A stretch of 17,781 nt of DNA from Acidimicrobiia bacterium. GTDB taxonomy: Bacteria; Actinomycetota; Acidimicrobiia; Spongiisociales; ZC4RG35. This document shows, one piece after another, positions 1 to 6,721 of the stretch; the first letter of the stretch is position 1, and every line of letters begins with the position of its first letter. Where the stretch lies: the NCBI GenBank assembly GCA_029865445.1, contig JAOUGY010000044.1, forward strand, positions 1-17,781, read 5' to 3'. The position numbers and the translations under genes were made by a program. The notes beneath the pieces are model-generated. The model made no database searches, was not told the origin of the DNA, and saw nothing but the letters and a program-made list of their open reading frames with translations.

Positions 1-817
1 CCTCTTGCTCGAGCAGCGATGCGATCCCCCGATCGACCACCACGGCCTGTTCGGCGGCGCATGCCGTTCCGTAGTCGAAGGACTTGGATGTCAGGATCTG
101 GTCGGCCACCTCGGTGAGATCCTCACGCATGGAGGCATGCACATACACCGGCACGTTGCCGGGTCCTACGGCCAGCGTTGGCTTCCCGGACGAGTAGGCG
201 CTGCGTACCATCGCCGCCCCTCCGGTGGCCATCACGACCGCCGTCCGACGATGCGTCATCAGCTCCTGGGTGCCTTCGATCGTGACTTCCGACAGACACT
301 GAATGAGGTTGTCGGGCGCACCGAACTCGCGTGCGGCGTCGGCCAGCACCCGAGTCGTCTCCACTCCACAGCGGACACCACGCGGGTGTGGCGCGCAGAC
401 GATGGCATTGCCCGACTTGACCGCTGAGAGCACCTTGAAGATGATCGTGGACGTCGGATTCGTGACGGGAATCAGAGCCGCAACCACTCCCATGGGCTCT
501 CCGACGGCCATCACTTTGGTCGCGGGATCGCTCCACAGAACTCCCAGCGTTTTCACGTTGCGGAGCCATTCGGCGACGCCGATGGAGTTGAAGAGGTTCT
601 TGATACGTTTGTCCTCGGCGTTGCCGTAGCCGGTCTCCTCGGCTGCCAGGGCACCTAGACGAGCCGCTTCGACTTCGACCGCTCGAGCCATCGCCTCGAC
701 GATCTTGTCGATCTGCTCCGGGTCGGTCCCGAGGAACCGTTGCTGCGCTTCGTGGGCCGCTTCGACCGCCCGACGGGCTTCGGCGCGGCTTCTGAGATCG
801 GCGTCGATGGCGCTCAT
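1..817 (-). CDS. CoA-acylating aldehyde dehydrogenase of a BMC locus (3' end outside window)
   Basis: The first 272 residues are visible and the C-terminus lies beyond the left edge. The frame is open from the ATG at 817 to position 2. It belongs to the ALDH superfamily branch that includes the EutE, PduP and AdhE aldehyde domains, which oxidise an aldehyde to acyl-CoA with NAD+. Markers are the segment PVTNPTSTIIFK near residues 118-128, APHPR near 142-146, GPGNVPV near 218-224 and SFDYGTACAAEQ near 246-257, with C253 as the expected nucleophile. These look closer to AdhE than to EutE. The ATG overlaps the stop of the opine-dehydrogenase-like gene by 4 bases (ATGA), so the two are probably translationally coupled. 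In BMCs this family consumes the toxic aldehyde made inside the shell. The actual aldehyde is unknown. I saw no obvious encapsulation peptide at the visible N-terminus, and the C-terminal end cannot be checked. Confidence 0.9.
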   Translation of the reverse strand, partial: MSAIDADLRSRAEARRAVEAAHEAQQRFLGTDPEQIDKIVEAMARAVEVEAARLGALAAEETGYGNAEDKRIKNLFNSIGVAEWLRNVKTLGVLWSDPATKVMAVGEPMGVVAALIPVTNPTSTIIFKVLSAVKSGNAIVCAPHPRGVRCGVETTRVLADAAREFGAPDNLIQCLSEVTIEGTQELMTHRRTAVVMATGGAAMVRSAYSSGKPTLAVGPGNVPVYVHASMREDLTEVADQILTSKSFDYGTACAAEQAVVVDRGIASLLEQE

Positions 818-1983
818 GCCGCCCCTCCCGAGAGACGGGCCCGGATGGCATCCGGATCGAGCCCGGCAAAGCCAATCTGGGACAACGAACGGCCTGCGGC
901 CCGCAGATCGCCGCCCAGCATGGACTCGGCCATCGCGACGATGGACGACGTGACCGGAACCTCGACACCGGCGGCGATCGCCGCAGACATGAGGGGCACG
1001 AGCGATCCGAGGACACCGTCCCGGACCTGGGCAATCGCCCGGCTCGTGGTGGGGACGACTCGGATGCCCGGGCCCTCGGTGGAGCCTGCGACCTTCTCGA
1101 TCCACTCCTCGTCTTCGGGCAGGTCGCGCACCCCGAAACGGGCGGCCACCATCCGGCGTTCGGCGGCGAGCGAGGAGATCAGTGCTCGGTGTCGCTCACC
1201 CAGGAGCGAGGCAAACGCACCTCCGCCGGCGGGATGGGCACCCGGGAGCGTGTCGGCGATCGCGCCGGGGACGGCTGGTCCGCCCACGAGCAGGGCCGGG
1301 ACCTCGACGACGGCAGATCCATCGGCGAACGACGAGTGGAGGATCGTGGGCCGAGCCTCGAGATCGGGTATGTGCAACGCGAGCCGTTCGATCGTGGAAG
1401 AGGCGCTTTGAGGAAGGACACCACACGGTGCAGCGCGCCGTCTCGTGAGCATGATGGTTCCAGCCTCATCGGCGATGTCGAACGGCATGGACGTCATCTC
1501 GACAACCGTCACGTCGCCGGTTGCTCCGCCGGCCCGAAGCCAGTGCGCCAGCTCCAGACCACCAAAGGTCGAGGCGTTGGCGACCATGACGATCTGGCCG
1601 TCCTTCACGTGCTGAGCGAGCACGAGGCCGTAGGTCCGCTGTTTGAGGACGGGGCCCGACACCACGATCACGTCGGCGTCCGCCACCGCCGTGTCGAGGA
1701 CCGATGTGACCTCGATCGATGGCCGCTCACCATTCACCCGGAAGGTGCCGACCGGCCCCTCGCCTCGCAATGTGATCGACCCTCTGGACAGGGCCTCCAT
1801 CTCCTCGGCGTACACGGTGAACAGCCGAACCTCTTCGGCGCCTTCCGCCAGGAACCAAGCCGCCAGCGCGCGCCCTTCGATCCCGGAACCGAGCACGGTG
1901 ACGCGTGCCGGTGTCCGCGGGTCAGGTCGCGTGGATGGCGTCTGGAAGGCCGCCACCACGTCGTGGAAGCCTGCAGTGGTCAC
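814..1983 (-). CDS. opine/octopine dehydrogenase-family NAD(P)-binding protein in the BMC operon
   Basis: A 389-residue protein with a Rossmann dinucleotide-binding motif VLGSGIEG at residues 30-37 and a C-terminal half resembling the octopine/nopaline dehydrogenase domain (pattern around LGSLVPLMSAAIAAGVEVP, then AAGRSLSQIGF near residues 357-367). Family members reductively join a keto acid to an amino group, or run that reaction in reverse. Two oddities are visible. The segment where opine dehydrogenases usually carry a conserved Asn-Pro...His-Pro element reads FADGSAVVEVPALL (residues 219-232), apparently lacking the His. The N-terminus has a short amphipathic stretch FHDVVAAF followed by a Pro/Thr-rich linker before the Rossmann fold. 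The GTG start at 1983 lies 8 bases after the BMC-H stop, with only a weak Shine-Dalgarno. No downstream in-frame start fits the Rossmann fold better. Substrate unknown; a role inside or at the microcompartment is inferred from operon position. Confidence 0.8.
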   Translation of the reverse strand: MTTAGFHDVVAAFQTPSTRPDPRTPARVTVLGSGIEGRALAAWFLAEGAEEVRLFTVYAEEMEALSRGSITLRGEGPVGTFRVNGERPSIEVTSVLDTAVADADVIVVSGPVLKQRTYGLVLAQHVKDGQIVMVANASTFGGLELAHWLRAGGATGDVTVVEMTSMPFDIADEAGTIMLTRRRAAPCGVLPQSASSTIERLALHIPDLEARPTILHSSFADGSAVVEVPALLVGGPAVPGAIADTLPGAHPAGGGAFASLLGERHRALISSLAAERRMVAARFGVRDLPEDEEWIEKVAGSTEGPGIRVVPTTSRAIAQVRDGVLGSLVPLMSAAIAAGVEVPVTSSIVAMAESMLGGDLRAAGRSLSQIGFAGLDPDAIRARLSGGAA

Positions 1984-1991
1984 GACTCAGC

Positions 1992-2273
1992 TCACGAACT
2001 CTGCGGGAGGATGCCCTCGAGCTCTCCTGAAGGCCGTGGGATGACGTGAACGGCGAGGACCTCGCCCACCTTGTTGGCCGCCACTGCACCGGCGTCGACG
2101 GCGGCCTTCACGGCCCCGACCTCTCCACGCACGAACATCGCGACCAAACCACCACCAACCTTCTCTTGTCCGACCAGGACCACGTTGGCTGCCTTCACCA
2201 TGGCATCGGCTGCCTCGATTGCAGCCACCACTCCCCTCGTCTCGACCATGCCCAATGCGACTTGCTCCGCCAT
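1992..2273 (-). CDS. BMC-H hexameric microcompartment shell protein (EutM/PduA/CcmK type)
   Basis: A 93-residue single BMC domain, the usual size for a hexamer-forming shell protein. The start reads MAEQVALGMVETRGVVAAIE, followed by AADAMVKAANV and the pore-loop region KVGGGLVAMFVRGEVGAV (about residues 39-56), which closely follows the EutM/PduA pattern; the GGG is expected to line the central pore. Hexamers tile into the facets of the polyhedral shell and let small polar metabolites through. The ATG is preceded by a GGAAAGGAAG ribosome-binding sequence in the 16-base gap after the BMC-P gene. It is the only facet protein in this window; BMC-T or additional BMC-H paralogs, which most metabolosomes have, would have to lie beyond the left edge or elsewhere. 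Confidence 0.96.
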   Translation of the reverse strand: MAEQVALGMVETRGVVAAIEAADAMVKAANVVLVGQEKVGGGLVAMFVRGEVGAVKAAVDAGAVAANKVGEVLAVHVIPRPSGELEGILPQSS

Positions 2274-2289
2274 TGTCCCGCTTCCTTTC

Positions 2290-2577
2290 CTATCCGTTGT
2301 CCGAATCTCGATTCGCGATCGTGATCTCTTCGACTATCAAGACGATCGCCATGTCGGTGGGTAGTCCTGCCGACGACCCGGCGTGCCGGGCGGCCGAGCC
2401 CGTGCTGACGAGCACGCTGTCGCCGGCTCCTGCACCCACGGTGTCGAGCGCAACATGACCGGCATCCACCACGGCACCGCTCGAGTCGACAAGGTCCACC
2501 ACCAGCAGTTTTCGACCCGTGAGCGACCCGTCTTTGATCGTTCCCGTCACATTGCCAACGACCCTCGCGAGCCTCAT
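2290..2577 (-). CDS. BMC-P pentameric microcompartment vertex protein (EutN/CcmL type)
   Basis: A 95-residue EutN/CcmL-family protein (Pfam EutN_CcmL fold). The diagnostic features are the N-terminal MRLARVVGNVTGTIK, the middle LLVVDLVD and the motif ALDTVGAGAGDSVLVSTGSAAR (about residues 43-64), followed by DMAIVLIVEEI. Such pentamers cap the twelve vertices of the icosahedral shell. Its ATG overlaps the stop of the glutamine-synthetase-like gene by one base (TGATG), so the two are likely translationally coupled. Co-occurrence with the BMC-H gene directly downstream is the strongest evidence that this is a true microcompartment locus and not an isolated BMC-domain gene. Confidence 0.96.
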   Translation of the reverse strand: MRLARVVGNVTGTIKDGSLTGRKLLVVDLVDSSGAVVDAGHVALDTVGAGAGDSVLVSTGSAARHAGSSAGLPTDMAIVLIVEEITIANRDSDNG

Positions 2578-3863
2578 CAGAAGTTCCGCAGATATCGCTC
2601 TTGTTCGACCGGCGTCACCTGGGCGCCGACGAAGTCGAGTTCACGCTCGGCCTGACCCAGGTAGATCTCGAGCATGTCCGAGTTCATGAGACCGGCCACG
2701 AATTCCGACTGCCGGGCGAGCCCGACCGCCGTCTTGAGATCCGTCGGTAGCGGGGTCGCAGTCTCACTGGCGTACCCGTCACCTGTTTCTTGTCGCTCTG
2801 GCTTCCAGCCGTTCTCGATTCCTTCGAGTCCGGCCGCGATCTGTGACGCCAGCAGCAAGTACGGATTGCAGTCCGCCGATCCGTCCCGCTGTTCCACCCG
2901 GACCGCCTTGTCGTGACCTTCGATCACACGGAGTCCGCAGGTGCGATTGTCCACACCCCAGGCATTGTTGATGGGGCAGAACGTGTACGGCTGACGCCGA
3001 CGGTAGGCGTTGGGGGTGGAGGCCGAGAACACGGCAGTCTCGGCCATCCTTCTTTGCATCCCGGCGAGATACTGCCGACCGAGGCCGGAGAGGTGTCCCC
3101 CGTCGGCAAAGAGATTCGTTCCGTCTTTCCACAATGAGTGGTGCACGTGGAACCCGCTGCCGGACAGATCGAAGAAGGGCTTCGACATGAAGGTGGCCAC
3201 GTACCCGTGGGCGATGGCGAGCTGTTTGACCATTCCCCTGAATGCCACCACCCTGTCGGCCGTCTCGAGCGCTTCGGCGTAACGGATGTTGACCTCCACC
3301 TGCCCGGGCGCGTACTCGGGATTGGACTGTTCGATAGGAATTCCGGCGGTGACGAGGTCGTTGCGGATCGGGCCGAGGACGTGTTCGAACTCCATGGCGC
3401 GTTCGAGTCCGTACACCTGGATGCCGCTGTCGGTGGGTCGCAGTGTTTCGGGGTCGAGGAGGAAGAACTCGAGCTCGGCCCCGATCGAAACCTCGTATCC
3501 CATCGACTTCGCCTTGTCGAGGACGGATACGAGCACGTTGCGAGGGTCGACCTCGACCGGTCCGCCGTGTTCTTTTTCGACTCGACCCATCACGAACACC
3601 GCACCCGGGTCCCACGGCATCGGGTGAGGGGCGTCGGTGAGAGGGAAGACCCTCACGTCGGGGTACCCCGTCCCCATGTTGGCGTAGGGTGTGTCCCAGA
3701 TGTCGCATGTCATGTCCATCACGAAGATCGCGTTGGCGAGCGCCATGCCCTCGTCCCGGATCGTGGGCCAGTGGGAGACCGGAATCCGCTTGCCTCGCAG
3801 AATGCCGTTGAGGTCGCCGATTCCCATGACGACGGTGTTGACTCCCGCCGGGAGACCACTCAT
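2577..3863 (-). CDS. glutamine-synthetase-family gamma-glutamyl-amine ligase (PuuA/GmaS/GlnA4-like), first gene of BMC operon
   Basis: A 428-residue GS-fold enzyme. The N-terminal beta-grasp shows GDLNGILRGKRIPV (residues 16-29), typical of the PuuA-type branch. Catalytic-domain motifs present are AELEFF with metal ligands E130/E132, NPEYAPGQVEV with E183/E190, SGSGFHVHHS with H239, and RVEQR (R322, E324, R326) followed by CNPYLLLA. These indicate an active ATP-dependent enzyme joining the gamma-carboxyl of glutamate to an amine. The position equivalent to the glutamate-binding Asn of GlnA appears to be Ser (LSGSGFH), and FVMDM near residue 47 resembles PuuA, arguing against an ordinary ammonia-assimilating GS. 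Possible acceptors by family analogy are polyamines, ethanolamine, methylamine or other alkylamines; the sequence does not decide. The ATG at 3863 has a GGAGGAGG ribosome-binding site 7-8 bases upstream. It leads the BMC operon and faces a divergent flavin-dependent amine oxidase. Confidence 0.9.
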   Translation of the reverse strand: MSGLPAGVNTVVMGIGDLNGILRGKRIPVSHWPTIRDEGMALANAIFVMDMTCDIWDTPYANMGTGYPDVRVFPLTDAPHPMPWDPGAVFVMGRVEKEHGGPVEVDPRNVLVSVLDKAKSMGYEVSIGAELEFFLLDPETLRPTDSGIQVYGLERAMEFEHVLGPIRNDLVTAGIPIEQSNPEYAPGQVEVNIRYAEALETADRVVAFRGMVKQLAIAHGYVATFMSKPFFDLSGSGFHVHHSLWKDGTNLFADGGHLSGLGRQYLAGMQRRMAETAVFSASTPNAYRRRQPYTFCPINNAWGVDNRTCGLRVIEGHDKAVRVEQRDGSADCNPYLLLASQIAAGLEGIENGWKPERQETGDGYASETATPLPTDLKTAVGLARQSEFVAGLMNSDMLEIYLGQAERELDFVGAQVTPVEQERYLRNF

Positions 3864-3885
3864 GAAATGCTCCTCCTCCGATCCG

Positions 3886-3914
3886 TTGGCGCGACCCTAG
3901 TTAGTCTGTATACA
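3886..3914 (+). promoter_or_regulatory. candidate promoter of the sarcosine-oxidase-like gene
   Basis: TTGGCG at 3886-3891 and TATACA at 3909-3914 are separated by 17 bases, a good sigma-70-type arrangement reading toward the flavoenzyme gene. Transcription would begin about 3921, giving a very short leader to the ATG at 3928. On the opposite strand TTGAAT (3922-3917) and TAGGGT (3899-3894), also 17 bases apart, could serve the glutamine-synthetase-like gene. Both are read by eye only. Confidence 0.4.
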
Positions 3915-3915
3915 G
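3906..3915. promoter_or_regulatory. perfect palindrome CTGTATACAG, candidate operator between divergent genes
   Basis: The only intergenic space between the BMC operon and the flavoenzyme gene (3864-3927) contains a perfect 10-bp palindrome. It overlaps the plus-strand -10 and sits between the candidate minus-strand promoter elements. The TGT..ACA core resembles operators of GntR/FadR-type (FCD) repressors, so one regulator could control both transcripts. No regulator gene is in the window, so this is an inference. Confidence 0.45.
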
Positions 3916-3927
3916 TATTCAAGCGAC

Positions 3928-5094
3928 ATGAAGGCGATTCCGCGAGGAGTGATGGCCGCAGATCGATTTGCCGTTGTCGGTGCCGGAATCGTAGGGGTGA
4001 TGACGGCCCTGGAGCTGCAGAAACAGGGACATTCGGTCACTCTCTATGACGGATGGGAGCCGGGACACACCCGAGCGGCCAGCTCGGGCATCCATCGCGT
4101 GACGCGCTCGGCGCACGGCGCAGACGAGCTGTACACGCGCTGGCAGTGGGAAGCCCGCATGCGCTGGCTGGAACTCCAGGCCGAATGGGGCATCGAGATC
4201 CTCCGGGAGACCGGGGGCCTGCTCCTGGCGGAGAGCGGGCGATCTCAATGGGAGTCGGCCGCCATCCCCACGCTCTCCCGACTCGGCATCCCGGCCATCA
4301 AGATGAGCCCGCCGGAGCTGGCCACCCGGTGGCCACACATGAACTTTCAGCGCGTAGAATTCGGGATCTACGAGCCCCATGCCGGATTCCTGTGGGCCAA
4401 TCGGGCGCTCGTCAAGGGATACCAGGTGTTCCTCCAACGCGGTGGAACCTTCGTTCGCACGAGACCGAGGACCACACCTGCCGAAAGGCTCGAGATCGAC
4501 GGGAAGCCGTTGGCGGCAGATCGAATCATCGTCGCGACCGGTTCGTGGATGCGTGAGATGTTCCGGCGCACCCTCGGGTCGGTGCTAAAAGTGATCCGCC
4601 AGGACGTGATCTTCACCTCTCCCCCGGAAGGTTCGACCACCTATGACGCCGGCAATCACCCAGTGTGGATCGATCATGGGTATCCCGGCTACGGGATCCC
4701 CGCCGTGGAAGGTCACGGCTTCAAAGCGGTCATCGCCTGGCACGAATCCGATATCGACCTGGACTCCGACGACCGTGTCGTCGACCGGGGAGCGCTCGTT
4801 CGGAGCCGCCAGTACCTGTCCTACCGGTTCCCGGAGCTCGTGGCGCAACCCATCACTGACCAGAAGGTCTGCCACATCGTCATGACACCGGACACCCACT
4901 TCCTCCTCGACTTCCACCCCGATCACGACGACATCGTGCTCGCTGGGGGTGGCTCGGGCAGCATCTACAAACACGGTCCGGTGGTCGGCGAATACGTGGC
5001 GGGGATCGCCACCGGACGCTGGGCGCCCGACTCCCGGTTCACCCTCGAAGGACGTCAGGGGCTGTCGCTGGGCGAGTCTCCAACCGGACGTTGA
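3928..5094 (+). CDS. FAD-dependent amine oxidase, monomeric sarcosine oxidase / N-methyltryptophan oxidase (SoxA/SolA)-like
   Basis: A 388-residue DAO-superfamily flavoprotein. The FAD-binding motif VVGAGIVG lies at residues 16-23. The segment HTRAASSGIHRVTRSAHG matches the region before the flavin in monomeric sarcosine oxidases. The motif GHGFKAV places K266 at the position of the oxygen-activating lysine of MSOX, and VCHIVMTPDTHFLLD places C315 at the covalent-FAD cysteine. These enzymes oxidise the C-N bond of secondary or N-methyl amines, giving an aldehyde, an amine and hydrogen peroxide. PuuB, which oxidises gamma-glutamylputrescine, is a more distant relative. Transcribed divergently from the GS-like gene over a 64-bp gap, it is a plausible pathway partner. 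Start choice: ATG 3928 is nearly leaderless; ATG 3952 has GAGGAG only 2 bases away. Either gives an intact FAD motif. The true substrate is unknown. Confidence 0.85.
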   Translation: MKAIPRGVMAADRFAVVGAGIVGVMTALELQKQGHSVTLYDGWEPGHTRAASSGIHRVTRSAHGADELYTRWQWEARMRWLELQAEWGIEILRETGGLLLAESGRSQWESAAIPTLSRLGIPAIKMSPPELATRWPHMNFQRVEFGIYEPHAGFLWANRALVKGYQVFLQRGGTFVRTRPRTTPAERLEIDGKPLAADRIIVATGSWMREMFRRTLGSVLKVIRQDVIFTSPPEGSTTYDAGNHPVWIDHGYPGYGIPAVEGHGFKAVIAWHESDIDLDSDDRVVDRGALVRSRQYLSYRFPELVAQPITDQKVCHIVMTPDTHFLLDFHPDHDDIVLAGGGSGSIYKHGPVVGEYVAGIATGRWAPDSRFTLEGRQGLSLGESPTGR

Positions 5095-5163
5095 TTCGAT
5101 CCTTTTGGCCCTTCACCTGCGCTCCGTCGCCCCTCACCATGGGGAGGCAACGGCAGGGGGAAC

Positions 5164-5502
5164 ATGTCGGATGTACCGCGGAAGGCCTGGATCGAGTGGC
5201 TCGATGAGTTCGCCGTGGACGGTCCGACCCGCGTCGAAGCCCACCCCGGAGGTGAATCAGCCGAAGGGATCCTCACCCGCATCGACTACGACCCCTTCGA
5301 CGATGTGCTCGAGGTGGTGGTCTCGACGAGCGGATCACTGAAGCGGTTCCTGCTCGATGCGCCGACGACCATCAGCGCCGATCGCCACCGGGCGCCTCGG
5401 TCCATCACCGTCCGGTCCCGCCACGGCTCCATCGCGGTCTGCAGCCAGCGATCGGATGAGACGGCACTCACCCGTCGGACAGCCTCACCGGAAGGTGTTT
5501 GA
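5164..5502 (+). CDS. small DUF5335-like protein of unknown function
   Basis: A 112-residue acidic-to-neutral soluble protein with no signal peptide or membrane segment. The pattern RKAWIEWLDEF at the start, then ILTRIDYDPFDDVLEVVV in the middle (about residues 37-54), recalls the DUF5335 family (W..F/L and IxYDPxDDxLEV), but I cannot confirm membership without a profile search. It begins 69 bases after the flavoenzyme gene, preceded by a G-rich AGGGGG close to the ATG, and may be co-transcribed with it. Its last 35 bases overlap the 3' end of the convergent P450 gene, so the basic C-terminal tail is encoded opposite P450 coding sequence. No function is proposed. Confidence 0.6.
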   Translation: MSDVPRKAWIEWLDEFAVDGPTRVEAHPGGESAEGILTRIDYDPFDDVLEVVVSTSGSLKRFLLDAPTTISADRHRAPRSITVRSRHGSIAVCSQRSDETALTRRTASPEGV

Positions 5503-6721
5503 TGCCGTTGTGGAAATTCGACCGGAGCCGCTCGACCGGGCCGGCGAGTTCGATCGAATCGGTGCTTCGGATCAACTCCTCGATGAGCACTCTGAGTTCG
5601 AGACGCGCGAACGCCGCACCCAGGCACTGATGGGGACCCACGCCGAAGGCGTGGTGTGGATTCGGGTTCCGATTCTGTTGGAAGGAGTGAGGATCGGCGA
5701 ACACGCGCGGATCGACATTCGAGGCCACATACCACATGACCACCTTGTCCCCTTGGGCGATTTCAACGTCAGCGAGTCGCGTGTCCTGGGTGGCGGTGCG
5801 ACGGAAGTGCATCGTCACCGAAGCGGCTCGTAGGAACTCCTCGACATCGACGTTCTGCGATGCGCGCAACCGGTCGGCCAGATGCGGCTGATCGATGAGG
5901 ATGGTCACCGCATGGTTCATAGCGTGACGGGTCGTCTCGTTGCCCGCCACCATGAGCAGCGTGAAGAAGTTCTTGAATTCGAGATCGGTCAGAGGTTCAC
6001 CGTCGACCGATGCCGCCAGCAGCGTGGAGATCACATCGTCCGAGGGCTGTTTCCTCCGCTCCAATGCGCACCGTTCGGCGTATCGGAACACCTCGAGGGC
6101 CGCAGGACTCCGGAACGGGAGCAGCCGGTACTCACCGGAGCTGTCTTTGTCGACAACGACCTCGGCGAACTCCGGATCGGTGTTCGACACCAGTCGGTCC
6201 GTCCAGTCCACCAAGGTGTCGGCGTCGGCGTCGGGCACGCCGAGAAGGCGGCACAGGAGACGCACGGGCAACGCCCGCGCCACCGCATCGGCGAAGTCGA
6301 CGGTGCCTCTCGCCACGGCATCGTCTATCAGCGCCCGCGCCAGAGTCCGGAATCCCTGCTCGAATCCGGAGACGACCCGAGGGGTGAACCCCTTCTGCAG
6401 GATCCGGCGGAGTCGCGTGTGATCCGGTGGGTCCGTCTCCATGAGGGTACGCCGATGCGCGAGCGACACCTCGTCCATCTCCTCGAGACGGATGCCTCTG
6501 GTAGAAGTGAACCGCTCCGGCGAACGACCGACCTCGTTGACCAGCGAGTGATCGATCACGGCCCAATGCCGGCCGCCGTCGAACTCTTCTACCGGAACGA
6601 CAGGACCACGGGATCGCAGGCGTTCGAACGCCGCGTACGGAACCCCCGCGATGTAGCTGTCGTGGTCGGTGATGTCGGCGTCGGGATCTCCGTGATCACC
6701 GAGCAACGCCGAAACCGCCAT
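5468..6721 (-). CDS. cytochrome P450 (bacterial class, CYP125/CYP142/CYP124-like)
   Basis: A full-length 417-residue soluble bacterial P450. Visible signatures are the oxygen-activation I-helix AGNETTR (residues 259-265), the ExxR motif EFLR (E295, R298), and the heme loop FGVGPHQCLG with the thiolate ligand C366. The C-terminal segment RSNFHNGIKHLPV and the stretch NRNPNPHHAFG resemble the actinobacterial P450s that act on steroid side chains and branched lipids (CYP125, CYP142, CYP124), so a lipophilic substrate is plausible but unproven. The redox partners are not nearby. Its ATG overlaps the stop of the upstream amidotransferase-like gene by one base (TGATG), indicating co-translation. 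No terminator is evident after the stop, where it runs into the convergent DUF5335-like gene. Confidence 0.95.
   Translation of the reverse strand: MAVSALLGDHGDPDADITDHDSYIAGVPYAAFERLRSRGPVVPVEEFDGGRHWAVIDHSLVNEVGRSPERFTSTRGIRLEEMDEVSLAHRRTLMETDPPDHTRLRRILQKGFTPRVVSGFEQGFRTLARALIDDAVARGTVDFADAVARALPVRLLCRLLGVPDADADTLVDWTDRLVSNTDPEFAEVVVDKDSSGEYRLLPFRSPAALEVFRYAERCALERRKQPSDDVISTLLAASVDGEPLTDLEFKNFFTLLMVAGNETTRHAMNHAVTILIDQPHLADRLRASQNVDVEEFLRAASVTMHFRRTATQDTRLADVEIAQGDKVVMWYVASNVDPRVFADPHSFQQNRNPNPHHAFGVGPHQCLGAAFARLELRVLIEELIRSTDSIELAGPVERLRSNFHNGIKHLPVRLSDG

Noticed and set aside
2577..3863. Ordinary ammonia-assimilating glutamine synthetase (glnA)
   Set aside because: The N-terminal pattern (NGILRGKRIPV, FVMDM) and the Ser at the GlnA glutamate-binding Asn position fit the PuuA/GmaS-type amine ligases, and the gene is embedded in a BMC operon.
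1..5094. Standard ethanolamine or propanediol microcompartment
   Set aside because: No ammonia-lyase, diol dehydratase, glycyl-radical enzyme, phosphotransacylase or alcohol dehydrogenase is visible, and the GS-like and opine-dehydrogenase-like genes do not belong to those loci. The part left of the window remains unseen.
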